A stretch of 40,151 nucleotides of DNA from an uncultured Gammaproteobacteria bacterium (GTDB lineage: Bacteria > Pseudomonadota > Gammaproteobacteria > Arenicellales > JAANXG01). Position numbers and translations under genes: made by a program. Of the stretch, positions 24,410-32,470 are shown piece after piece (position 1 is the stretch's first letter; each line of letters begins with the position of its first letter). The stretch covers positions 1-40,151 of the forward strand of contig CAMYNL010000027.1 of the NCBI GenBank assembly GCA_947259705.1, read 5' to 3'. A model generated the notes under the pieces. That model was not told the origin of the DNA. It did not search any database and saw only the letters and a program-made list of their open reading frames with translations.

Positions 24410-24916
24410 CATCCTCCCCGATCGCGTGCGCCTTACCGACGACGTGGACCCGCAAAAACACTGGACCGGGCCGCTGAACAGCCGTACGCGCAACGCGCGG
24501 GTTCGACGCCCAAGACCAGCCGTGGCGGTGTGACCACGGCCCCGGTGTCGCGCCGCGTACTGCCGCGCAACAGCAGTGAGTTCGCGCCCATGTAGATCAG
24601 GGGCCGGTACTCCGGCAAGCGGGCGTGTTGCGCCCCGGATCCTGGGGACCGGGCTGTGGCGACGCGAGGACTCGCAGCCGCTGACGGCGTTCTCGTGCCC
24701 GGCGGCGGAGCGCTGAGCGGCGTCACTGCTGCGGTGACCAATGCGTCACGGACCCGCTGTGGGCCGATACGCGACGGCGGTGACGCCAGGCGGACCGTCT
24801 GTCCCGATTGTACTAGTATTGACGTGCTTCCTCACTCGAACAGGGACCCGCAGCATTTACTCTCCGGCTATAACAATACCTCCGATCCCGCTGTGGCGCG
24901 TGCGATAAACCGTCTC
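24410..24916. other. Divergent intergenic region upstream of tam-like and YqaA-family genes
   Basis: Roughly 500 bases between two divergent genes. The frames that cross it are low-quality and non-family-like. The part near 24840-24900 is more A/T rich (TATAACAATACC) and probably holds the promoter of the plus-strand gene, but no properly spaced -35 element is apparent. No RNA gene is seen. Confidence 0.4.
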
Positions 24917-25360
24917 ATGGAAGCCTACCTCAGCCTGTTCACCGTTTCGTTCCTGGCCGCCACCTTGTTGCCTGCCTACTCGGAGGTGGTGTTCGCCGGA
25001 CTGCTGGCCGCGGGGTACGACCCATGGACGCTGTGGGCCTGGGCAACGGCGGGCAATACGCTGGGGGCCGCCGTCAACTGGCTGCTGGGCCGGTTCCTGC
25101 TCCATTACCAGGACCGATCCTGGTTTCCGTTTCACCAGAGCAGGCTGGGCCGCGCCCAGGATTGGTTCCAGCGCTATGGTGTCTGGTCGCTGCTGTTGGC
25201 CTGGGCGCCGGTGGCGGGTGATGCGCTGACCTTCATCGCCGGTTTCATGAAGGTGCACTTCGCCGCGTTCCTAGTACTCACCGGTATTGGTAAGGGTGTG
25301 CGCTATGCCATCCTGCTCGGATTGGTCACGTTGGTCGGGGGTACTCCTGTTTCCAGCTAG
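24917..25360 (+). CDS. YqaA-family (SNARE/DedA-related) inner-membrane protein
   Basis: The 147-residue protein starts MEAYLSLFTVSFLAATLLPA and has four hydrophobic helices. Characteristic YqaA/DedA-family segments are LPAYSEVVFAGLL, ATAGNTLGAAVNWLLGRF, and the glycine/proline-rich loop AWAPVAGDALTFIAGFMKVH. It belongs to the group of small membrane proteins related to DedA, implicated in lipid transport or membrane homeostasis; its role here is unknown. The ATG at 24917 gives the canonical length, and the longer open frame upstream is unrelated. A strong terminator follows 80 bases after the stop. Confidence 0.87.
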   Translation: MEAYLSLFTVSFLAATLLPAYSEVVFAGLLAAGYDPWTLWAWATAGNTLGAAVNWLLGRFLLHYQDRSWFPFHQSRLGRAQDWFQRYGVWSLLLAWAPVAGDALTFIAGFMKVHFAAFLVLTGIGKGVRYAILLGLVTLVGGTPVSS

Positions 25361-25438
25361 AGTCGGGGTGCACATCGGGGATTTTCGGCTATATTTAAAT
25401 TGCAGGAGCATATTTCCTCTTTGTTGTCCCTTGGGGGT

Positions 25439-25499
25439 GAGCGGCAACACAGGGTTTTCTCCTCTCGTATTTGGTTGGCTGTGTTGCCGCTCTTTTTTT
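25439..25499 (+). terminator. Rho-independent terminator with 14-bp perfect stem
   Basis: A perfect 14-base inverted repeat (GAGCGGCAACACAG at 25439-25452 and CTGTGTTGCCGCTC at 25479-25492) encloses a 26-base loop. Seven T residues follow immediately (25493-25499). It lies 78 bases after the YqaA-family stop codon on the same strand. The long loop is unusual, and the structure could also be the 3' end of a small RNA starting in the A/T-rich stretch before it. Confidence 0.85.
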
Positions 25500-25907
25500 A
25501 CCGTCCCCGCTCGCGATTCAGCGAGCGCGTCCATGCATCATCGACCCGCGCGCAAGACCTGCGTGCATTGCTCGCCAGGCTGGTGGGTACTGCCTGAGAT
25601 CCGCTGCACAACTCACGGCCGTGGGCCTGCGGGCACGAGCCGGCATTGCGGCGGCTCCGCAGCGGCGACGCGGCCGGGCTGTCCCACGGCGGCGGGGCGT
25701 CGGTGGGGTGCCCGGTGCACACCGTGTTGACACTCCGGCCGTTCGGCCACCGGAAGCGGAAATCCCGTCCAGCAGGCGACATCTCGAACATTCATTGGCG
25801 CCAGTGGGTGGAAAATCACCCTTGTTATGGTGTAGTTTGGACGACTGGGAGACCAATAAAATCATAACTGCCTGATTTTGCTCACAAACTGCTCTTTCGG
25901 GCCGAGC

Positions 25908-25923
25908 TGGCATAGGGATTGCA
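25908..25923 (+). promoter_or_regulatory. Sigma-54 (RpoN) promoter, -24/-12 element, upstream of dctP
   Basis: The bases TGGCATAGGGATTGCA match the RpoN consensus TGGCAC-N5-TTGCA with one mismatch, with GG and GC at the correct spacing. Transcription would begin around 25934, leaving a leader of about 95 bases before dctP. C4-dicarboxylate dctP-type operons are classically RpoN-dependent under DctB/DctD control, which agrees. No dctB or dctD gene is in this window. Confidence 0.75.
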
Positions 25924-26027
25924 AACGAAAGCAAGGGTGATCGGATTTCCCTGCGTGGCGCCGTTGCTGCGGTGTCCGTGCACTCCGAATCCAGAATACG
26001 TAATCAAAACTCCGAGGAGGACATATC

Positions 26028-27026
26028 ATGCGTCGAATTGTAATCGGTTTATCTGCGGTTGCCGCTGTCGCCGCAACACCGGCCACGGTGCTCGCGAACT
26101 GTGACCCGGGCGAGCTAGTGATCAAGTTCAGCCACGTCACCAATACCGACAAGCACCCTAAGGGCATCGCGGCCTCGTTGCTGGAGAAGCGTGTCAACGA
26201 GGACATGAACGGAAAGGCCTGCATGCAGGTTTTTCCCAACAGCACGCTCTACGATGACAACAAGGTCCTGGAAGCGATGCTGAACGGTGACGTGCATCTC
26301 GCAGCGCCTTCCCTGTCAAAGTTCGAGAAGTTCACCAAGAAGTACCGCATCTTCGACCTGCCTTTCATGTTCAAAGACGTCAATGCGGTGGACAACTTCC
26401 AGAACTCTGACGCGGGGGAGAAGCTCAAGGGCGCCATGAAGAGGCGCGGTTTGCAGGGTCTGGCCTTCTGGCACAACGGCATGAAGCAGATGTCCGCCAA
26501 CAGGCCGTTGATCAAGCCGGAAGACGCGCAGGGGCTCAAGTTCCGCGTCCAGGCTTCCGACGTGCTGGTGGCACAGTTCGAGCAGCTCGGCGCCAACCCG
26601 CAGAAGATGTCCTTCAAGGAGGTCTATGGCGGCCTGCAAACCAAGGTCATCGACGGCCAGGAGAATACCTGGTCCAACATCTACGGTAAGAAGTTCTTCG
26701 AAGTGCAGGACGGCATTACCGAAACCAACCATGGCATCATCGATTACCTGGTGGTGACTTCGACCGAGTGGTGGGAAGGACTGCCCGGTGATGTGCGCGA
26801 CCAGTTGAGCAAGATCCTCAAGGAGGTGACTGACGTCCGTAACGCCGATTCGACCGCGGTGAACGAGCGGAACAAGAAGAATATCATCGAGGCCGGTGGC
26901 GTAGTTCGTACCCTGACGCCGGAGCAGCGCCAGGCCTGGGTGGACGCCCTCAAGCCGGTGTGGAAGAAGTTCGAGGGGGACATCGGCGCCGACCTGATCC
27001 AAGCGGCCGCGAAGTCAAACAGGTAG
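26028..27026 (+). CDS. dctP: TRAP transporter solute-binding protein, DctP family
   Basis: The 332-residue periplasmic protein has a signal peptide (cleavage about residue 23, after TVLA) and a DctP-type binding fold. Diagnostic segments are LVIKFSHVTNTDKHPKGIAA, VFPNSTLYDDNKVLEAMLNG, IFDLPFMF, GLKFRVQASDVLVAQFEQLG (Arg173 being the conserved carboxylate-binding residue) and GLQTKVIDGQENTWSNIYGK. It captures an organic acid, probably a C4-dicarboxylate such as succinate, malate or fumarate, and delivers it to DctQM. The close resemblance to the TIGR00787 DctP subgroup supports that substrate class but does not prove it. A strong GAGGAGG ribosome site lies 7 bases before the ATG. It is the first gene of dctPQM, under the sigma-54-type promoter. 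Confidence 0.93.
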   Translation: MRRIVIGLSAVAAVAATPATVLANCDPGELVIKFSHVTNTDKHPKGIAASLLEKRVNEDMNGKACMQVFPNSTLYDDNKVLEAMLNGDVHLAAPSLSKFEKFTKKYRIFDLPFMFKDVNAVDNFQNSDAGEKLKGAMKRRGLQGLAFWHNGMKQMSANRPLIKPEDAQGLKFRVQASDVLVAQFEQLGANPQKMSFKEVYGGLQTKVIDGQENTWSNIYGKKFFEVQDGITETNHGIIDYLVVTSTEWWEGLPGDVRDQLSKILKEVTDVRNADSTAVNERNKKNIIEAGGVVRTLTPEQRQAWVDALKPVWKKFEGDIGADLIQAAAKSNR

Positions 27027-27078
27027 ATAAAGCGTGGCCCGGCAGTATCGGGTCGTGAGACCATGTCCGTGAAAAATC

Positions 27079-27105
27079 ATGCGGCCGGCGTACCGCCGGC
27101 CGCAT
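27079..27105 (+). terminator. Intercistronic stem-loop between dctP and dctQ
   Basis: A perfect 12-base inverted repeat with a three-base loop (ATGCGGCCGGCG-TAC-CGCCGGCCGCAT) lies 52 bases after the dctP stop. It is followed by CGTTCTTGG, not a true T run. Such structures after binding-protein genes usually stabilise the upstream message or cause partial termination, giving more binding protein than membrane subunits. Confidence 0.6.
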
Positions 27106-27156
27106 CGTTCTTGGTATTACAACGATAACTACAGGGCAGCGCCTAGGAGGAGCCTG

Positions 27157-27783
27157 ATGAGCTCAGAACCAACGTCTTGGCTGGGTCGGGTTAGCGACCA
27201 GATCGAGGAAACGAGTATCGCTGTGTGTCTCGGCCTGATGACGGTGATTACCTTCGCCAATGTCATCGCGCGCTACATCTTCAACGCCAATATCCTCTGG
27301 GGACTGGAAGCCACGGTGTTTCTTTTCGCCTGGCTGGTGCTGATGGGTGCGTCCTACGGAGTGAAGAAACACTTTCACATCGGCGTCGACGTGGTGATCA
27401 ACCTGGTGCCGGCCGGGACCAGGAAGGTGCTGGCCATAATCGCCACCATCGCCTGCCTGGCGTATTCCATTTTGCTGCTTATCGGTTCCTGGGATTACTG
27501 GTATCCCTTCGCAACCAAGCGGGCGTTCCTGGAAACCGAGGATATACCGATGCCTGCTTTTCTGCAGTTCTTCGCGGACTGGCTGAACGAGGGAGAACGC
27601 TACGAGAAGATGCCCCGGTTCATCCCCTACCTCGCACTGCCGCTGGGCTTGGCGCTGCTGACCCTGCGGTTCGTCCAACTCGGCTGGCAGGTCCTGAAAG
27701 GGGACGTCGACACCCTCATCGCCAGCCATGAGGCGGAGGAGGCCATGGAAGAGGCCGCGCAACACCGCGCCGAGGAGGATTGA
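27157..27783 (+). CDS. dctQ: TRAP transporter small membrane subunit
   Basis: The 208-residue membrane protein has four main hydrophobic helices: SIAVCLGLMTVITFANVIAR, TVFLFAWLVLMGASYGV, KVLAIIATIACLAYSILLLI, and IPYLALPLGLALLTLRFVQL. The FANVIARYIFNANILWG and KKHFHIGVDV regions are DctQ signatures (PF04290). It forms the small QM membrane subunit that works with DctM in Na+-coupled uptake. It is longer than usual because of an insert between helices 3 and 4 (about residues 115-155, TKRAFLETEDIPMPAFLQFF through ERYEK) and an acidic C-terminal tail. ATG 27157 follows AGGAGGAG. The upstream open frame from 27079 overlaps the hairpin and is not coding. Confidence 0.92.
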   Translation: MSSEPTSWLGRVSDQIEETSIAVCLGLMTVITFANVIARYIFNANILWGLEATVFLFAWLVLMGASYGVKKHFHIGVDVVINLVPAGTRKVLAIIATIACLAYSILLLIGSWDYWYPFATKRAFLETEDIPMPAFLQFFADWLNEGERYEKMPRFIPYLALPLGLALLTLRFVQLGWQVLKGDVDTLIASHEAEEAMEEAAQHRAEED

Positions 27784-27786
27784 GCC

Positions 27787-29148
27787 ATGGACATCCTGAT
27801 TCTCTTCGCACTGATCATCGGCCTGATGCTGATCGGTGTACCGATCTCAGTGGCCCTGGGCCTTTCCAGCATACTGTTCCTGATGTGGCACTCGGATGCA
27901 TCGCTGGCGTCCGTCGCCCAGACCCTGTTCTCGGCGTTTCACGGGCACTATACGCTGCTGGCAATCCCGTTTTTCATACTCGCCTCCGCGTTCATGTCCA
28001 CCGGTGGTGTGGCGCGGCGCATCATCCGCTTCGCCATCGCCGTGGTGGGCTGGTTCCGGGGCGGCCTGGCCATGGCCTCGGTGTTTGCCTGCATGATGTT
28101 CGCCGCCCTGTCCGGGTCATCGCCGGCTACCGTGGTGGCCATCGGCACCATCGTTATCGCCGGCATGGTCAAGGTGGGTTACACCAAGGAGTTCGCCGCC
28201 GGCGTCATCTGTAACGCGGGCACCCTGGGCATCCTGATCCCGCCTTCCATCGTGATGGTGGTCTACGCGGCGGCGACGGACGTGTCCGTGGGGCGCATGT
28301 TCCTGGGCGGCGTTATCCCGGGCCTGCTGGCCGGCCTGATGCTCATGATCGCGATCTACATCGCGGCGCGTATCAAGAACCTGCCGGCCCAGCCGTTCGC
28401 CGGCTTCGGGGAGGTCTTCGACTCCGCCAAGGACGCGGGCTGGGGATTGTTTCTGATTTTTATCATTCTCGGCGGCATCTACGGCGGTATCTTCACTCCC
28501 ACGGAGGCCGCCGCCGTGGCCGCGGTCTATGCGTTCTTTATCGCCAACTTCATTTACCGCGACATGGGACCGTTTGCCAACAAGGAAGATCGTCGCAACG
28601 TGGTCCTGCGCAGCATCGGCGTGCTGTGGCACAAGGATACCAAGCATACGCTGGCAGAGGCCGGAAAGCTCACCATCATGCTGCTGTTCATCATCGCCAA
28701 CGCGCTGATCCTGAAACACGTTCTGACCGAGGAGCGCATACCCCAGATGATTACCGAGGTCATGCTCTCCGCCGGCTTCGGGCCCATCATGTTCCTGGTG
28801 ATCGTGAACATCCTGCTGCTTATCGGCGGTCAGTTCATGGAGCCGTCGGGTCTGCTGATCATCGTCGCCCCGCTGATATTCCCGATCGCCATCACCCTGG
28901 GCATCGATCCGATCCACCTCGGCATCATCATGGTCGTCAACATGGAAATCGGCATGATCACGCCGCCGGTGGGGCTGAACCTGTTCGTCACTGCCGGGGT
29001 CGCCGGCATGTCGATGATGAGGGTCGTCAAGGCCGCCCTGCCCTGGGTCGGGGTGATGTTCCTGTTCCTCATCATTGTCACTTACGTGCCCTTTGTCTCG
29101 ACCTGGCTGCCGATTTCCCTCATGGGGCCGGAAATCATCACCAAGTAG
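27787..29148 (+). CDS. dctM: TRAP transporter large membrane subunit
   Basis: The 453-residue, roughly 12-helix permease shows the DctM signatures: MLIGVPISVALGLSSILFLM, FFILASAFMSTGGVARRIIR, CMMFAALSGSSPATVVAIG, GTLGILIPPSIVMVVYA, GGIYGGIFTPTEAAAVAAVY and NMEIGMITPPVGLNLFVTAG. It is the channel subunit that uses the Na+ gradient to import the acid bound by DctP. Its ATG lies three bases after the dctQ stop, consistent with coupling. An extra loop between residues about 258 and 290 (YRDMGPFANKEDRRNVVLRS and following) is charged and probably cytoplasmic. Confidence 0.94.
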   Translation: MDILILFALIIGLMLIGVPISVALGLSSILFLMWHSDASLASVAQTLFSAFHGHYTLLAIPFFILASAFMSTGGVARRIIRFAIAVVGWFRGGLAMASVFACMMFAALSGSSPATVVAIGTIVIAGMVKVGYTKEFAAGVICNAGTLGILIPPSIVMVVYAAATDVSVGRMFLGGVIPGLLAGLMLMIAIYIAARIKNLPAQPFAGFGEVFDSAKDAGWGLFLIFIILGGIYGGIFTPTEAAAVAAVYAFFIANFIYRDMGPFANKEDRRNVVLRSIGVLWHKDTKHTLAEAGKLTIMLLFIIANALILKHVLTEERIPQMITEVMLSAGFGPIMFLVIVNILLLIGGQFMEPSGLLIIVAPLIFPIAITLGIDPIHLGIIMVVNMEIGMITPPVGLNLFVTAGVAGMSMMRVVKAALPWVGVMFLFLIIVTYVPFVSTWLPISLMGPEIITK

Positions 29149-29170
29149 ACATTCGAGGCATCTTATTCGT

Positions 29171-29198
29171 GCGGCGCGGTGCCTGTGTACCGCGCCGC
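29171..29198 (+). terminator. Hairpin after dctM
   Basis: A perfect 10-base G/C-rich stem (GCGGCGCGGT / ACCGCGCCGC) with an 8-base loop lies 22 bases after the dctM stop codon. There is no following T run. It may end or stabilise the dctPQM transcript; the small secreted protein gene begins about 115 bases further on. Confidence 0.5.
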
Positions 29199-29311
29199 CC
29201 GCCGGTTGTCGCGCCGCGAGAGCTACCGCGGTATGGGTATGGCCAGGCCGGCCGGATCGGGGCAGGCGGTTTTGCTATCATGTCGCGTTTTGACAACCCG
29301 GGGAGGGGCCA

Positions 29312-29680
29312 GTGGGTCGATTCCGCAGTTCAACGCCACTGATTTTTGCGGGGGCCTTGGGCGCTCCGGGGCTGTGCACTGCGGCGGGCGGGGACGCGGT
29401 CAAGGGTATATGCCTGGACGGGAGCAAGGCTGGCGAACCCTGCGAGGGTGCGCCCGAAGGACTCAAGCCCGACGTCGGTGCAAAGGACTACGCCGTGCAC
29501 GAAATGGTGGGCGCGCGCTCCCTGGCAGCAAAGAGCAAGGATGTCGGCATATCTGAGGCATGGGATTCCGCGGTGAACAAGGCGGTCGGCGAGCGCGGAG
29601 CCGGTCACATCGAGACCTTGAGCAGGTCCAGCAAATTCGGTAAGGCCCATCGGGTCGCAATGAAGGCCTGTGGTTCTTGA
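29312..29680 (+). CDS. Small exported protein of unknown function
   Basis: The 122-residue product has a probable signal peptide (MGRFRSSTPLIFAGALGAPG, cleavage near residue 25). The mature part has a short Cys-containing block (GICLDGSKAGEPCEGAPEG, two cysteines; a third is near the C-terminus in KACGS) and an alpha-helical, charged body. I recognise no family. The GTG start has a GGGGAGGGG ribosome site 3 bases before it. It follows dctM on the same strand with about 160 bases between, so it could belong to the same regulon without being part of the transporter. Confidence 0.6.
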   Translation: MGRFRSSTPLIFAGALGAPGLCTAAGGDAVKGICLDGSKAGEPCEGAPEGLKPDVGAKDYAVHEMVGARSLAAKSKDVGISEAWDSAVNKAVGERGAGHIETLSRSSKFGKAHRVAMKACGS

Positions 29681-29785
29681 GATGGAACTGCCGGGTGGCA
29701 CAGTGGTTACGAGTTGACATTTCAACGAGGGCCGCAGGATGCGTCAATGGCCTGATCCCATAGCCTTCAAGCTTTCCAGCCGATC

Positions 29786-31037
29786 GTGGCGCAGCATAAA
29801 CGGATCACGCCCGGGGTGTTGGCGGTGAGTCAAGGGTTTCCCGCTTCCATTCGGCGTCATCAATGGGCGCTGCTGCTGTTTCCTCTTCTGTCCTTCGCCT
29901 GGCTGGCCGATGTGCTGGTGACTGGCAGGGACCTATCCGCATTCGACATCATCGCGGCGTCGGCAGGCGGATATCGCTGCTGCTCCTGGCGGCGGCGACG
30001 GTTGATCTTTTTGCTGCCACCGCCGGGTTCAATCCGCGCATGCCGGATGAGCGTAACTTTCCCAGGACCAAGACATTGACAGCGCTGGCCGCCGACCATG
30101 AGCCGTTCCGAGTCGCGGTCCTTGCCGAGCGGCAGTTCTATCCACCGAACGCACTGCAGTACTATGGAATCCCCGAGGTGGCGGGGTATTCCACAGTAGC
30201 GCCTCTGCGCTACCTGGAGTTTATCAAGCACGCATATGGCGATCATCATGTCACCACCTACGGGATGCTGTTCCTGTTTCACGGCCATCTCGACGTCTTG
30301 ACACCATGAACGTGAAGTACCTGGTCAGCGATCGCGAGCTCGAACATCCCGGTGTGCGGCTGGTGGATTCCGGGCATGGATACAGTCTTTATGAATTCAA
30401 GGACCCGCTCCCGCGGGCTTACTGCGCCAGCGATGAACTGGTGTTCAATAATGATGAAGAGCTGCTGAAAAGATTTGGCGACCTCGCGCGGAGCCACGAC
30501 CGACCCATGGCCTGGTCCGGTAAAGACCCCGGCAGTCGGCAACTCACATCCGGGTGCGAAGTGAGCGAAGTGGTGGCTAATCTCAACAACCTTTCCGTTA
30601 CCTTGGCTGCCGACAGTCCGACCTGGCTCGTTCTACCCTATAACCACGCCGCCGGCTGGAGTGCGCATGATGAGACCGGCCGGCCGCTCGAGCTGGAGCG
30701 GGCCAACTACACCTTCATGCGCGGCGCGGTCCCCGCGGGCACGACCAGGGTCCGGATCCAATACGAGCAGCCGGGATTGATCTGGTGTTCGGCCGCCCAG
30801 TTCGCGCTGGGCCTGGTCACCATCCTGATGCTGGGCGTCGGTGGAATCCGCCTGCCTTGGCATGCGCCATTGCTACTTGCCGCGGCAGCCCTGATGGTCG
30901 TCAGCCTGTTCGACATTGCCGGCATCCGCAACGACGATGTCCGGGAGCGTCCGGCGGTGCTGGAATCAGCAGGAGGCCGGTCGGTCAGTTCCGTGGGTAC
31001 TGTCGATATGCTGCTGGTGACCGAGGCGCGGTCGTGA
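29786..31037 (+). pseudogene. Remnant of a YfhO-like polytopic membrane protein, with two frameshifts and missing N-terminus
   Basis: Three consecutive blocks in three different frames together resemble the C-terminal third of YfhO-family membrane proteins. The first block (29786 to about 29965) ends with HQWALLLFPLLSFAWLADVL. The second (about 29965-30309) has SLLLLAAATVDLFAATAGFN, then PFRVAVLAERQFYPPNALQY and the YGIPEVAGYSTVAPLRYLEF part. The third (30306-31037) starts MNVKYLVSD, continues with DSGHGYSLYEFKDPLPRAY and ends with two transmembrane helices. The second and third blocks overlap in an ATGA arrangement. Family members are typically about 800 residues and continuous through these parts. 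The first two thirds are absent here, so this is a decayed fragment. The third block could still be translated (243 residues) and may be coupled to the sulfotransferase start. Confidence 0.6.
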
Positions 31038-32332
31038 GCGGGGTCGGGTTGGGTCGCGTGACGGGCGTGGTTCCGGCGCAAGCTGCATCCTCGCTGGAAG
31101 GATTCTGCATCGACAACCCGGTGTCCGGCGATCAACTGACCGGATATGAGGCGCTCATCAGAGGGTGGGTGGTGGGTAACCGATCACGGGTAACGGGCGT
31201 GCAACTCTTTGATCCGAGCCTGCAGAGCGTGTTCAGGGAGGCACCGCAGAATGAGCCCCGACCCGACGTGGCCGCGCATTATCCGCACGCGGAAAATGCT
31301 GAACAAAGCGGTTTCCGGATACCCTTCAGTCTGCTGAATCTGCAGCCGGAAGCTTCTGTTGAGGTCGTGGCCGTTCTGGAGGACGGTTCCCGCGTTCTCC
31401 TGGGTACAGTGTCGTTTCGCCGAGACGTGCTCGCGTCCGGTTACGCGCCGCGCATACAGCCGTTGATGGTGAGTTGCCTGGGTCGCTCGGGTTCGACTTA
31501 TCTCATGGCGATCCTCAAGAACCATCCCCAGGTGGTGGTACACGGCGACGCCCCTTTCGAATCGCGGTTGTGCAAATACTATATACATAATTTGCTCAAG
31601 ACCCTTTCAGAACCACCCGAGACCCTGGTGACCGCCTTCCGGGATGAAACCTACGCGGTCAACGCCCATTGGTTGAGCGCCGAACTGCCGCTGGATCCGC
31701 AGCAGCACCATCGATTCCGGCGGCAACATGTCGAGCGTCTGGCCGAGTTCTGCCTGCGCGAAATCGACGAGGTGTACGCCAGCGTCTGCCGGGAGCAACG
31801 CCCGGCGCAACCCGCCCCCCGTTTCTACGCGGAAAAGCACGGTGCCGGTCATACCCCGCGACTATTGTGGGAACTTTATCCCCAGGCCAGGGAGATCGTC
31901 ATGGTGCGGGACTTTCGTGACATGTTCTGTTCCGCTCTGGCATTCAACCGGCAGCGGGGCACCGAGGACTTCGGCATGGGAAGCACCCGCACCGACGAGG
32001 AATTTCTCGAGGTCACCCGCGAGCGGGTCATGGGGCTTGTCAGCAGCATGCGCAGCCGCAGCCAGGACGTCTTTGTCATGAAGTACGAGGACCTCGTAAC
32101 CAGCCCCGCGGCCACCGTCTCCGCCGCGCTGGAATATGCCGGCATTGCCCGGGACAGGGCGCTTGTCGAAGGAATCCTTGCGCAAGCGCGGGCCGTGGGC
32201 GAAGACGCGCACCGCACCAGCATATCCGCGGCAAGTTCAATCGGCCGGTGGCAGCAGGATCTGCCGGCAGCGCTGCGCAGGAATTGCGATCGGGCATTCT
32301 CTGAGGCACTGGAGGTGTTCGGTTACCGGTGA
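31034..32332 (+). CDS. Sulfotransferase-domain protein with N-terminal beta-sandwich-like domain
   Basis: The 432-residue protein has a PAPS-dependent sulfotransferase domain. The 5'-phosphosulfate loop is CLGRSGSTYLMAILKNHP (from residue 148), and the 3'-phosphate-binding region is EIVMVRDFRDMFCSALAFN. A late VFVMKYEDLVTSPAAT segment is typical of the family. It should transfer sulfate to a carbohydrate or lipid acceptor in the cytoplasm or at the membrane; the substrate is unknown. The first about 130 residues (SLEGFCIDNP, GYEALIRGWVVGNRSRVTGV, FRIPFSLLNLQPEASVEVVA) form a separate beta-rich domain also seen on other polysaccharide-modifying proteins. The start is GTG 31034, overlapping the upstream remnant stop by four bases (GTGA). 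The locus looks like leftovers of a surface-polysaccharide gene group. Confidence 0.8.
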   Translation: MSGVGLGRVTGVVPAQAASSLEGFCIDNPVSGDQLTGYEALIRGWVVGNRSRVTGVQLFDPSLQSVFREAPQNEPRPDVAAHYPHAENAEQSGFRIPFSLLNLQPEASVEVVAVLEDGSRVLLGTVSFRRDVLASGYAPRIQPLMVSCLGRSGSTYLMAILKNHPQVVVHGDAPFESRLCKYYIHNLLKTLSEPPETLVTAFRDETYAVNAHWLSAELPLDPQQHHRFRRQHVERLAEFCLREIDEVYASVCREQRPAQPAPRFYAEKHGAGHTPRLLWELYPQAREIVMVRDFRDMFCSALAFNRQRGTEDFGMGSTRTDEEFLEVTRERVMGLVSSMRSRSQDVFVMKYEDLVTSPAATVSAALEYAGIARDRALVEGILAQARAVGEDAHRTSISAASSIGRWQQDLPAALRRNCDRAFSEALEVFGYR

Positions 32333-32339
32333 GCGAGTT

Positions 32340-32470
32340 TGGATCACGCGCCACAATGCGTTGAGCGCCCCCTCACCGCTGCGATTGTGGTTCCCGGCCA
32401 TCCACTTGTTGCGGGCACGGAAACGGTAGGCCCGTAGTTCCGGGTCGGCTGCGATGGCGTTGACGGTGGG
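32340..32470 (-). pseudogene. OsmC-family gene remnant (N-terminal fragment)
   Basis: The minus strand reads TVNAIAADPELRAYRFRARN followed by KWMAGNHNRS, matching the N-terminal part of a large group of OsmC-family proteins (peroxide-detoxifying type). The first few residues are cut off at about 32470. The sequence after NRSGE (toward 32340) loses family similarity, so only about 35 residues survive. It begins exactly where the truncated GlxA-like remnant starts on the other strand. Confidence 0.6.

Larger units (their letters stand above)
25361..26027. other. Long regulatory region between the YqaA-family gene and dctP
   Basis: About 670 bases with no convincing gene. It holds an intrinsic terminator (25439-25499) and a sigma-54-type promoter (25908-25923), listed separately. 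The 400 bases between these two would be the natural place for enhancer sites of a sigma-54 activator, though I could not identify a repeated operator by eye. The A/T-rich segment at 25380-25430 just before the terminator might be part of a small transcript. Confidence 0.5.
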
